In this document: positions 1 through 7,976 of the stretch, piece by piece | Layout of the letters: each line of letters opens with the position of its first letter | Position numbering within the stretch: position 1 is the first letter of the stretch | Origin: CAYNNP01 sp964398215 | GTDB taxonomy: Bacteria > Planctomycetota > Planctomycetia > Pirellulales > Pirellulaceae | NCBI GenBank assembly: GCA_964398215.1 | Contig: CAYNNP010000028.1 | Span: 1 to 43,324 of the forward strand | Direction of reading: 5' to 3' | DNA length: 43,324 bases | Translations under genes and position numbers: made by a program | Notes under the pieces: generated by a model | The model's input: the letters and a program-made list of their open reading frames with translations, nothing else | What the model was told of the DNA's origin: nothing | Databases searched by the model: none

Positions 1-1
1 G

Positions 2-763
2 ACCAGCCTATTTGGGGTTAATGGGCTAACGTTCACAGGAAGCAATTCGACGGGGGAAATTTACTATTGGTGGTTGTCCGACGAGGATGAAGAAACAATC
101 AAAAAAATTGTTTTGAAGATGAGAGAATCCCAACAGTATTTACGCGATACACAACTTCTTGCAAAACACAAAGCGGACGTCGCGTCAGTCCAGCCAGATG
201 TTGCGACAAAGCAAACGCAAGCGATTTCGCAGCAGCAGTTGAAAGAACTGCGTGATCAGTACGAGGTTGCCGAACGAAACGTCACCAAGTTGGCCCAGGA
301 AATAGTGGCCGACCCCGGCAAACATGGCGAACTTGCCAAGTTGGTACAGCAAGCGTTTGATCTCCGACAGAAACTACAACTTGCTCAGGTTGCCAGCGGA
401 CGCGCGCGGCTTGACGCAATCGAGCAGCGGATTCAAGCCCGGGCCAGTGTTCGGCAGCAGGTGGTTGCTCGCCGCGTCGAGGAGTTGATTGCGAAGTCCC
501 AGGATTCGGGGAACGCTGTCTATTCGGAACTACGCGGCGCTCGCATCGAGTTGATCCCGGAAGATACGTACGGTATATGGTTGATCGGTGGTCGAGCTTT
601 TGTTGTTAGTCGCAAGACATCGCTGGAACGTGAATCGCGAATGATCTTTCCCGACAAAAAGGTCCGTCCTGATACGTTCAAGTTGGGCATGGTAGTCGAC
701 GTGGAATACCACACTCAAAATGACATCCACTACGCCGACGAGATCGAAATCCAGAAAAAATGA
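2..763 (+). CDS. Unrecognised coiled-coil protein, 5' end outside window
   Basis: The reading frame is open from base 2 to the TGA at 761-763, giving 253 residues, so the gene begins upstream of the window. A TTG at 74 is the first start-like codon, but in-frame sequence before it (ending in IYYWWL) reads like ordinary protein, so I treat the gene as truncated by the window edge. From about residue 50 to 160 the protein is rich in Q, K, E and L with heptad-like spacing, consistent with a long coiled coil. The last 90 residues (from about RIELIPEDTYGIWLIGG onward) look like a compact beta-rich domain. No catalytic motif is visible and I do not recognise the family. It converges with the histidine kinase gene ending at 822. 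Confidence 0.7.
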   Translation, partial: TSLFGVNGLTFTGSNSTGEIYYWWLSDEDEETIKKIVLKMRESQQYLRDTQLLAKHKADVASVQPDVATKQTQAISQQQLKELRDQYEVAERNVTKLAQEIVADPGKHGELAKLVQQAFDLRQKLQLAQVASGRARLDAIEQRIQARASVRQQVVARRVEELIAKSQDSGNAVYSELRGARIELIPEDTYGIWLIGGRAFVVSRKTSLERESRMIFPDKKVRPDTFKLGMVVDVEYHTQNDIHYADEIEIQKK

Positions 764-821
764 CTGTGCGATACTTTGGCTGAAAGTTTGTGTTCGCCCA
801 AAATCCTATTTTCGCGCGAAG

Positions 822-2219
822 TCATGCTGTCGAAAACAATTCACAAAACAGTACTTGGATCGCATCGATATCAACGGGTTTGGAGAGCACCTTTGGCATT
901 TTTTCACCGTTGACTTCAAGGCTAGAGCAGTCTTTCGAGTGTTCGCTACAAAAAACCACTTGCTGCTCGGGCCAAACCGATCGAATCTCTTGGTAGGTTT
1001 CCAGCCCCGACATTTCTGGCATCGTTAAGTCCAGTAGGACTAGATCGAATGGTGGTTCAGTGGCGAGCATACTGATGGCTTGCATCCCGTTTTCCGCAAG
1101 TAACACTGTGTGATCAAGGCTCTCTAAAAGTAGCGCATGTGTCTCACGGATTTGTGCTTCGTCGTCGACAACTAGGATTCGTTGCGAACGTGGATCGACA
1201 TCGGATCCTTTACGTTTGTCGCCAAGCTTCGTAGAGGGCTCATCGCACTTGGGAAGAATGACCTGAAAATCGATGAAATTCTCGTCATCCGATTCAACGT
1301 TGACCACACCACCATGTTGCTCAACAACACCTTGGGCGATTGCCAACCCAAGACCAGTACTTTCACCGCTCTGTTTGGATGTAAAGAACGGATCGAAGAT
1401 CTGAAGTCGCTCTTGTTCACTGAGCCCAGAACCATTGCCTTTGATGCTGATGCAAATGCAATCGCCAAGTTCACGATGGCAGTGCGTTACCGAGAGCGAA
1501 ACTTCAGCGATTTTTTCATTGGCTTGAACGTATGCGTTTTGACACAGATTGATCAACGCCTGCTGCATTTGACCTTCGTCGACGTTCACGAAAAAATCGT
1601 TTGGCTCGCAATCCCCAAAATGAAACGTAACCGGGCTATCAATGCTGCTGCTGATTTTCGCTTTGGTGTTTCTGAGCAGTTGATGTACAGAAACAAGTTT
1701 TTGATCCAGGCAAGGGCCATTTGCAAATTGCAAAAGTTTCTTGGTTCGTTTTGTAGCCCGAGTCGTGGCTGAAGCAATTGCGTCAATACTCTCGCGGTAG
1801 TCTGCACTGGTGTGGTTAGAGATCGCCGGAAGGTTGCAACTGATGACCGTAAGGAAGTTATTGAAGTCATGCGCGATTTCTCCTGCCAGGCGTCTGACGG
1901 CATTTGTTTTCAGAGACCGCATCACATTCAACTGCAATGCTTGTCTGGCAACCTGCCGCCGCAGAATGTAGATCCAAACCAGAAGTGCAGCGATTACCAG
2001 CGATGTAATTCCAGCCGCGATGAGAAACTGGCTGACCGAAATGACTGGCGGTTGGTTAATGATCTGAGTGTGGTTGGGAACGGCCGCAGTCGCAGAGGGT
2101 TCAGCCTGGTAGCCACCAGGATTGCGCAATGGTTCATCAGCATTGATCCCGACTGTGTGAATCAGTAGGAAAAATACACTTAGGTACGCCGAAGACAACG
2201 GCCAGCTAAGGCGATTCAT
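822..2219 (-). CDS. Membrane hybrid histidine kinase with degenerate G1 box
   Basis: Hybrid sensor kinase of 465 residues. Hydrophobic segments at about 8-26 (signal or first TM) and 61-86 (second TM) enclose a short periplasmic loop. The phospho-acceptor region is the AHDFNN type (His117). The N box (LCQNA, Asn228) and G2 region (TGLGLA) are present. A C-terminal receiver follows, with VVDDE, phospho-acceptor Asp397 in LLDLTMP, and Lys in LSKP. The G1 box reads GNGSG instead of DNGSG: Gly261 replaces the Asp that contacts adenine, so ATP binding may be weak or lost. I chose ATG 2219 over ATG 2225 because a GAGAG sequence lies six bases before the former and abuts the latter. It is divergent from the next kinase, with a structured leader just upstream. 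No output domain follows the receiver, so a partner regulator or phosphotransfer protein must act elsewhere. Confidence 0.9.
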   Translation of the reverse strand: MNRLSWPLSSAYLSVFFLLIHTVGINADEPLRNPGGYQAEPSATAAVPNHTQIINQPPVISVSQFLIAAGITSLVIAALLVWIYILRRQVARQALQLNVMRSLKTNAVRRLAGEIAHDFNNFLTVISCNLPAISNHTSADYRESIDAIASATTRATKRTKKLLQFANGPCLDQKLVSVHQLLRNTKAKISSSIDSPVTFHFGDCEPNDFFVNVDEGQMQQALINLCQNAYVQANEKIAEVSLSVTHCHRELGDCICISIKGNGSGLSEQERLQIFDPFFTSKQSGESTGLGLAIAQGVVEQHGGVVNVESDDENFIDFQVILPKCDEPSTKLGDKRKGSDVDPRSQRILVVDDEAQIRETHALLLESLDHTVLLAENGMQAISMLATEPPFDLVLLDLTMPEMSGLETYQEIRSVWPEQQVVFCSEHSKDCSSLEVNGEKMPKVLSKPVDIDAIQVLFCELFSTA

Positions 2220-2252
2220 GGGCATCTCTCATTCTGGTAGTTCCACAAACGC

Positions 2253-2306
2253 CCTCTCGACAATCTCGAGCCCCTCAGTGCAAGCACTGAGCGAAAGTGC
2301 GAGAGG
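2253..2306 (-). promoter_or_regulatory. Nested hairpin in leader of the minus-strand kinase gene
   Basis: Outer arms CCTCTCG (2253-2259) and CGAGAGG (2300-2306) enclose inner arms CTCAGTGC (2274-2281) and GCACTGAG (2284-2291), all perfectly complementary. The structure ends 34 bases before the kinase ATG at 2219, so it would lie in the 5' leader if transcription starts beyond it. Function is not known; a regulatory leader or an operator are both possible. Confidence 0.45.
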
Positions 2307-2328
2307 ACGCAGTGGTTTACCGTAGCGG

Positions 2329-2470
2329 AAGTCATCACGGGCTTGTTGATTTACTGAGCCGACGGCGCTAGCCGCGGGCCTTGTGGTGACAACGCAACCC
2401 TTCGAGGCCCGTGGCTAGCGCCAGCGGCTCACAAAAACAGGCCACGCAACTAAATTAACAAGTCATCACG
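2329..2470. repeat. MITE-like palindromic element flanked by direct repeats
   Basis: The 11-base sequence AAGTCATCACG occurs at 2329-2339 and again at 2460-2470. Between them are subterminal inverted repeats of 12 bases (2342-2353 against 2451-2462, 11 of 12 matching). Inside these is a strong 25-base inverted repeat (2356-2380 against 2406-2430, 22 of 25 matching; core GGCGCTAGCC) around a 25-base loop. No ORF is present. The layout (target-site-like direct repeat, terminal inverted repeats, palindromic core) is that of a non-autonomous mobile element or REP-type repeat. Confidence 0.6.
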
Positions 2471-2872
2471 ACTTTCGACCGTTCGAGGGCTGCCGGAGCT
2501 CTCGTCGAGTTTCACTACGGCAGTAAATTTACGAGCGGCCTTGCGAGTTAGGCTGCCCCAACCCAACTCGCATCGGGATAGTGACGCATGGCCGGAAACA
2601 AAGCACTAGGGGTTACCCTATGTTATGGGATTTTTTTCTCGTGGCTTGGATTTGGCATCGGATTTGGTGCCAGACTACCTAGTAATTGAATCGAAGTTTT
2701 ACGCGACCAGAACGTAGTTCCGGTGATAAACCGCTACGTAGAAAGAAATCAAGCGCCAACTCAGTGATCGCGTAGCCCTGCAAAGGCTAGGATAGACTGC
2801 TGTCCACGGATACAATCCTTTGCACGTTCTTTTCACCGAACGAATGCCCTCCAAAGCGGATGAAAAGAAAAC
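2471..2872. other. Gene-free stretch upstream of the soluble hybrid kinase
   Basis: No convincing ORF. It contains a short palindrome TAGGG-GTTA-CCCTA (2607-2620), followed ten bases later by a run of seven T (2631-2637), and a tandem imperfect repeat of GGATTTGG in 2645-2670. The palindrome could be an operator. I see no clear sigma-70 promoter pair. Confidence 0.3.
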
Positions 2873-4792
2873 ATGCTCGATCGATTTTCCGATGGTGACT
2901 TGCGCTGGTTGGTTGGTGGCGCCCGTTTTGGCTTGTGGATCTGGAACGTACAGGCGGATGAAGTCTGCTGGGCATCACAGGTTGGTGAAATCTATGGAGT
3001 GAAGCCAAGCGACTTTCCAGAAAACTTTGCGGCATTCGAGGCTTTATTACCACCAGACGACGAAAATCTTCAAGCAAAAATATTTTCGTCGATGGATCAA
3101 GAAAGCGGACGATTCGAATTTGAACACTCGATCATTCGCCCCGATGGCAGCGTTGGCTGGATTCAGAACTCTGGCTGTGTTGAATTCGATGAGAATCGAA
3201 ACCCGTCAAGGATCGGTGCTGTTGCGTTGGATATTACTGAGCAAAAGCAAGCCGAGCTTTCGCTGCAAACGCGGGAAGATCAATTCCGCCGATTTTCTGA
3301 ACTGACGTCGGACTATATCTACGAAGTTGACATGCGGACGCTGCCTTTGGTTCCCAATGTCGTTGTGGGATCGTATCAACGAGTCGTTGGCTACAACGAA
3401 TCCGAGTTGGCCGAAAAGGGTGGTTGGACGGGGATCATGCACTCCGAGGATCTCGTTGCTGGACAGGAAGTCAGCAAGCAACTGCACGCCGGAGTATCGA
3501 CGATACATGAATACCGGATCACCAATAAAGATGGCGAAGTGCGCTGGCTATGCGATCATGCTTGTCCTGTCTTGCAAGACGGTGAACTGGTCCAGATCAT
3601 TGGCGGCGTCAAGGACATCACCGAAACGAAGGCACTGCGCGACCAACTCTTGCAGGCTCAAAAGCACGAGGCGATGGCACACTTGGTGAGCGCCGTTGCG
3701 CACGATTTTAACAACTTATTGGTTGTCGTGATGGCTTCGACAGAACTGATGACCCAGGACGGCGATGCTGATGAATTCGAGGAGCTGAAGGCTGACAATC
3801 TCATTGCTTGCGACAGGGCGGTCGAGCTGACTCGAAAGCTGCTTGCGTTCACACGCAAGGATCTGCCGCAAACTCAAACCGTGCGACTTTCTGATACCGT
3901 TCGCGAGACGAGTGGGATTTTGCGGCGGGCGGTCGGCGAGCAAATTGAAGTTCGCATGGATTTTTCAAGCGAAGTGAATGATATCGTAGACATCGATCCA
4001 GGGCATCTTCAACTCGTTCTCTTGAATCTTGCCAGAAACAGTCGCGCTGCGATGAACCATCAAGGTGAATTGGTGCTTTCAGTTTCAGCAGTCGATCCCG
4101 ATGCGATCCATCTACCCGAAATGAATTTGCAAAAAACCGTGTTGCTCGAAGTCACTGATTCTGGCTGCGGTATCACGGAAGAGAATATTGCCCGTGTATT
4201 TGACCCCTTTTTTACTACCAAGTCGGCTGGCGAAGGTTGTGGTATCGGGCTGGCAACCTGTTGGCAGATCATTGATCGCGCTGGTGGAGCGATTCATGTG
4301 AAAAGTGAATTGGGGCATGGAACGACGTTTTCGATTCACTTGCCAACCGTCAATAAACCAGTCCGCGAAAAAACGACGCCGGTCGCCAATTTTACGCTGG
4401 GAGGCACGGAACGCATTTTGGTTGTAGATGACGATGACGACGTGAGGCGAACGACCGTGCGGATATTGGAGTCGTTCGGGTACGAGGTTTGTGGAGTCGA
4501 TTGTGGACAGGCCGCCCGACAGGCGGTTGCTGAAGCAAACTACGATATGCTTCTGGTCGACGTTCGATTACCAGATGGTGATGGTTGCAGTCTGGTAAAG
4601 GAACTAAAGAAAACGAATCCGAATGTGTCAGCGCTGTTGGTTTCTGGCTACATTGACGACGGAGTTCGTGCGCGAGTACGAAACGATGGGTATCGGGTGC
4701 TCGCCAAACCTTTCAGCGGTACCGCTCTGGCTCGTAGCATTAGAGCGACGCTGCAATGCGTTGAACCGATTGAATCGGTAGACTGTTGGTGA
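2873..4792 (+). CDS. Soluble hybrid histidine kinase with two PAS domains
   Basis: A 639-residue kinase with no signal peptide or membrane segment, so it should sense a cytoplasmic signal. PAS/PAC 1 spans about 13-130, with the RPDGSVGWIQ and ALDITEQKQAE features of PAS_3. PAS/PAC 2 spans about 135-255, with NKDGEVRWL and GGVKDITETKA. The HisKA His277 lies in VAHDFNN. The ATPase domain has Asn389, an intact DSGCGI G1 box (Asp429) and a GCGIGLA G2 box. The C-terminal receiver has VVDDDDD at about 517-523, phospho-acceptor Asp563 (LLVDVRLPDGDG), Ser591 and Lys612. All catalytic residues are present. It is co-oriented with the next kinase gene across 206 bases. The start at ATG 2873 has only a weak purine-rich upstream stretch. 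Confidence 0.92.
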   Translation: MLDRFSDGDLRWLVGGARFGLWIWNVQADEVCWASQVGEIYGVKPSDFPENFAAFEALLPPDDENLQAKIFSSMDQESGRFEFEHSIIRPDGSVGWIQNSGCVEFDENRNPSRIGAVALDITEQKQAELSLQTREDQFRRFSELTSDYIYEVDMRTLPLVPNVVVGSYQRVVGYNESELAEKGGWTGIMHSEDLVAGQEVSKQLHAGVSTIHEYRITNKDGEVRWLCDHACPVLQDGELVQIIGGVKDITETKALRDQLLQAQKHEAMAHLVSAVAHDFNNLLVVVMASTELMTQDGDADEFEELKADNLIACDRAVELTRKLLAFTRKDLPQTQTVRLSDTVRETSGILRRAVGEQIEVRMDFSSEVNDIVDIDPGHLQLVLLNLARNSRAAMNHQGELVLSVSAVDPDAIHLPEMNLQKTVLLEVTDSGCGITEENIARVFDPFFTTKSAGEGCGIGLATCWQIIDRAGGAIHVKSELGHGTTFSIHLPTVNKPVREKTTPVANFTLGGTERILVVDDDDDVRRTTVRILESFGYEVCGVDCGQAARQAVAEANYDMLLVDVRLPDGDGCSLVKELKKTNPNVSALLVSGYIDDGVRARVRNDGYRVLAKPFSGTALARSIRATLQCVEPIESVDCW

Positions 4793-4979
4793 CTGTCACT
4801 GCGTTACGTTGCATGTCGAGATGCCGACTTGCGCAAGACGGCGAAACCTGGAGTTCGCCCTGCTTCCGAATCACATGCAATGCTGTATTGTTATTTTCTG
4901 TGCAGAGCTGGTGAACGATTCGCTAACTGTAACTGACGTGCTGGGTGGTCGATGGTCTTTGCCGGAACGCCGCGTAGGG

Positions 4980-5006
4980 AATTCATGGGGAGCAATTCAT
5001 GGGGAG
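4980..5006 (+). promoter_or_regulatory. Duplicated SD/ATG segment at start of sensor kinase gene
   Basis: The 13-base sequence AATTCATGGGGAG occurs twice with period 14 (4980-4992 and 4994-5006). The first copy supplies the GGGGAG (4987-4992) that sits six bases before the ATG at 4999. The first copy also contains its own ATG (4985), which would read a 13-codon peptide ending at TGA 5024-5026, inside the kinase gene in another frame. The arrangement could set initiation frequency. Confidence 0.4.
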
Positions 5007-7653
5007 TTTTGGGGTTGTGTTACTGAATGAACGAATGCGGTGGTCTCGATTTGTCGGATTCGTTGCGACCATCAGCGTTTTTCTTTTGCCTGGTTGGGTC
5101 CGCGCTGGCGACAACGTGTTCATTCTCAATTCGTATCATCGGGAAAAGGCTCTTTCGGACGATACGATTGACACCATTATCACACAGCTACAGTCTCAGC
5201 ACCCCGAATTGAGGTTCTTGATCGAGGACATGGATACGAAGCGGAACTCGATCGCCGATCTTCTTCCCTGTTTATTGAAATTTTACACAGAGAAATACAG
5301 TGGCGCTGATCTGAGTGCGGTGGTCACGGTCGACAACAATGCATTCGACTTTGCGATGGAGTACAGACAGCAGTTGTTTCCTGGTGTGCCCATCGTCTTC
5401 TGCGGCGTCAATGGTTTTCAGCATTCGGTTCTTGATGGCGTCGAAGGAGTGACGGGAGTAGCCGAGGCTGTTGAGCTTGACGCGACCGTGAAAGTTGCTT
5501 TGGCGCTGCACCCAGGGACCACGCATCTGGCGGTTGTATCTGATACGACGCCAACCGGACGCGAATTGTTGGGCGAGTTTCATCGATTTGCCGATCAGCT
5601 TCCCAAGTCGCTTCAGATTGTAGAGCTTGTGGGTTTGACGACTGCCGACCTGTTGAAGCGTATGAAAGAACTGCCACCGCGAACTGTTGTTTTGCGATTC
5701 TCGTTTTTTCGTGACGCAGACGGCAAGTCTTTTCGTGTTGATGAACAGGCCAAGCTGATCACACAGGCGGGCTTGCCAGTTTTCGACTTCTGGGACGAGG
5801 GGATTGGGTTAGGTTACGAGGGCGGATATGTCGTCACTGGTGAATCGCAGGGCAAGGTGGTGGCCGGTATGTTGGAGCGGATACTTGCAGGTGAAGATCC
5901 AGACCAGATCGCGGTTGTCGACCAAAGTCCGAACATCCCTGTTTTTGACAAACGGCAGTTGCTGCGCACGGGGGCTGATTTGAGTCAACTGCCACCGAAC
6001 GCCGTGCTTCGTTTTGACGAACCTTCTTTTTGGGTTCGGCATCCTCGGCTAACAGCCGGTCTTGGGGTGACTTTTCTTGTTCTTTTTGGGTTCGCCGTGT
6101 TCTTTGCCGCGCTCAGTGTTCAGCGAAAGCGTTACGCAGACGCTTTGTTTCGAGAGCAGCAAAAGTTGCGAGCCACACTTCAGTCAATCGGTGAAGGTGT
6201 GGTCACGACCAACACGCATGGCAAGGTCGATCAGTTCAACTCGGTCGCAGAGCAGTGGATAGGATTGCCGATTGAACAGGTCCGGGGCCGCTCTGTCGAC
6301 GAGGTCTTTCAGCTGAAGGATAGTTCCACTGACGCGGTGATCGAACTGAATCCGAATGGTGATTTTCCTTCGACGGGCTCGGGGCAACTGCTGACCGCGC
6401 ACGGAAAAAGTTTGCCGATCGTGCTGACGGCGGCTCCCATCTCGTTGCCCCAGGAGAGTGCGAGTGGATCTGTCATTGTCTTTCGTGACATGACTCGCGA
6501 GAACGAGTTGCAGCAAGAACTGCAGCAAGTACGCAGACTGGATGCACTTGGGCAATTGGCGGGAGGGGTGGCGCACGACTTCAATAACATGTTGGGTGGG
6601 ATCATGGGCGCCGCCGAGATACTTAGCGTTGAACTGGAGGGGGATCAGCTGAGCGAGTTCCCGAACCTGATCCTGAATTCGGCCAACTGCGCCGCTGGGC
6701 TGACGAAGCAGTTGCTTTCTTTTGCGAGGGAGCAACCGGTTAGCAAAGAGCCTGTTGGAATCCACCGAATCATCAACGATACCGTAGACGTCTTAAAGCG
6801 GACGATCGATCCGCGAATTGAAATCGATGTCCAAACAGAAGCGGAGATGGATATTGTGGAAGGTGACCGAGCGTTGCTGCAAAGTTGCCTGCTGAACTTG
6901 GGGGTCAATGCTTCGCATGCGATGCCATCTGGCGGGAAGCTGGTCTTTGCAACTCGTGACATTCGCATGACAGCAAGCGATAGCGAAGATAACTCGTTCG
7001 ATCTTGAACCGGGATGCTATATCGAGGTCCGCGTCCAGGACACTGGTGGTGGGATTGCTCCCGATATCATCGAACGAATTTTCGAGCCATTCTTTACCAC
7101 CAAGGAGCAAGGAAAAGGAACGGGGCTGGGATTGGCGGCAGTCTTCGGCACTGTGCAGCAGCATGCTGGCAGTGTTGCGGTACGGAGCAAGTTGGGCATC
7201 GGTACAAGTTTTGATATTCGGCTTCCCATAACGAAGCAGCCAACAAGCAGTCCCAGGGAATCAGACAACGTTGTCGCTGGGGGCACTGGGGTTGTGCTGG
7301 TTGTCGAGGATGAAGTCTCGGTTCGCAGAATCGCTAGAAGAACACTTGAGGGGATCGGATACGAAGTGCTTACCGCAAGCAACGGTCTTGAAGCCGTTGA
7401 AATCTATCGGCGAGAACAAAAGCGAATTGGAGTGGTGCTGCTGGACATGGTCATGCCAAAGATGAGCGGTCGAGACTGTTTCGTTGAACTTCAGCGAATC
7501 AATCCAGATGTGCGTGTCGTTTCCACTTCGGGATACTATTCCCAAGATCACTTACAGGAAATGGCGCGACTGGGGATGACCACCCAATTGCCAAAACCAT
7601 ATCGATGCGAAGAACTCAGCAGCGCAATCGGCAATGCTATCCAGGCGGGGTGA
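4999..7653 (+). CDS. Hybrid histidine kinase with ABC-substrate-binding-like sensor
   Basis: An 884-residue membrane kinase. A signal sequence lies at about 13-36 (MRWSRF to RAGD). An extracytoplasmic domain at about 38-330 (FILNSYHREK, VVTVDNNAFDFA, VPIVFCGVNGF) resembles the ABC substrate-binding-like family PF04392. A TM segment follows at about 351-373, then PAS at about 385-500. HisKA has His526 in GGVAHDFNNM. The ATPase domain has intact G1 (QDTGGGI, Asp681) and TGLGLAAV. The receiver has phospho-acceptor Asp816 (LLDMVMP) and Lys866. The extracytoplasmic ligand is unknown. ATG 4999 is favoured by a GGGGAG six bases upstream; ATG 5035 (MRWSRF) would start exactly at the signal peptide but lacks a ribosome site. 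It is the third AHDFNN-type hybrid kinase in a row, and no stand-alone response regulator is nearby. Confidence 0.92.
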   Translation: MGSFGVVLLNERMRWSRFVGFVATISVFLLPGWVRAGDNVFILNSYHREKALSDDTIDTIITQLQSQHPELRFLIEDMDTKRNSIADLLPCLLKFYTEKYSGADLSAVVTVDNNAFDFAMEYRQQLFPGVPIVFCGVNGFQHSVLDGVEGVTGVAEAVELDATVKVALALHPGTTHLAVVSDTTPTGRELLGEFHRFADQLPKSLQIVELVGLTTADLLKRMKELPPRTVVLRFSFFRDADGKSFRVDEQAKLITQAGLPVFDFWDEGIGLGYEGGYVVTGESQGKVVAGMLERILAGEDPDQIAVVDQSPNIPVFDKRQLLRTGADLSQLPPNAVLRFDEPSFWVRHPRLTAGLGVTFLVLFGFAVFFAALSVQRKRYADALFREQQKLRATLQSIGEGVVTTNTHGKVDQFNSVAEQWIGLPIEQVRGRSVDEVFQLKDSSTDAVIELNPNGDFPSTGSGQLLTAHGKSLPIVLTAAPISLPQESASGSVIVFRDMTRENELQQELQQVRRLDALGQLAGGVAHDFNNMLGGIMGAAEILSVELEGDQLSEFPNLILNSANCAAGLTKQLLSFAREQPVSKEPVGIHRIINDTVDVLKRTIDPRIEIDVQTEAEMDIVEGDRALLQSCLLNLGVNASHAMPSGGKLVFATRDIRMTASDSEDNSFDLEPGCYIEVRVQDTGGGIAPDIIERIFEPFFTTKEQGKGTGLGLAAVFGTVQQHAGSVAVRSKLGIGTSFDIRLPITKQPTSSPRESDNVVAGGTGVVLVVEDEVSVRRIARRTLEGIGYEVLTASNGLEAVEIYRREQKRIGVVLLDMVMPKMSGRDCFVELQRINPDVRVVSTSGYYSQDHLQEMARLGMTTQLPKPYRCEELSSAIGNAIQAG

Positions 7654-7976
7654 ATCGTTCTGGCAAGCGACTGGTGGATTGCAGTGAATCAGGTGAATCA
7701 CCACTTTTCCAAAGGCCGCGGATCTGTGGTCCGATCCAATTGGATCCGCAAAAAGCGCCCTAAACCGACTATTCAGCCCAACGGGTGAATATCTGCGATC
7801 ATAGTACGGTCGAGTTGTTTTTGGAGATTTTCGCAAAGTGCCTAAGAAACTGGCATGCTATTCGTTGTCATTTGAAGTCGTTGTCGCCGCTGTGAGATGT
7901 CTGCAAAAAAGCAGATTGTCTTGGCAAGCGAAAACTTGACGGGCTTATCCACCTACCCTACATCTGGAATCGTGTC
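7654..7976. other. Intergenic stretch before the 2100-residue gene
   Basis: No ORF of note. An inverted repeat GCGGATC (7718-7724) and GATCCGC (7743-7749) followed by AAAAA could form a weak hairpin after the kinase gene. TTGACG (7936-7941) with a 17-base spacer to TACATC (7959-7964) is promoter-like, but it would start transcription only about six bases before the next ATG. Confidence 0.3.

Noticed and set aside
720..1028. 102-codon plus-strand ORF after the first gene
   Set aside because: Most of it overlaps the receiver-coding part of the minus-strand kinase, and its composition is that of an antisense shadow.
4809..5030. 73-codon ORF between the second and third kinase genes
   Set aside because: No ribosome site, no recognisable domain, Cys- and Arg-rich chance-like composition, and it overlaps the start of the sensor kinase gene.
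7936..7964. Sigma-70-like promoter TTGACG-17-TACATC before the giant gene
   Set aside because: The -10 match is poor and transcription would start only about six bases before the ATG, leaving no ribosome site.
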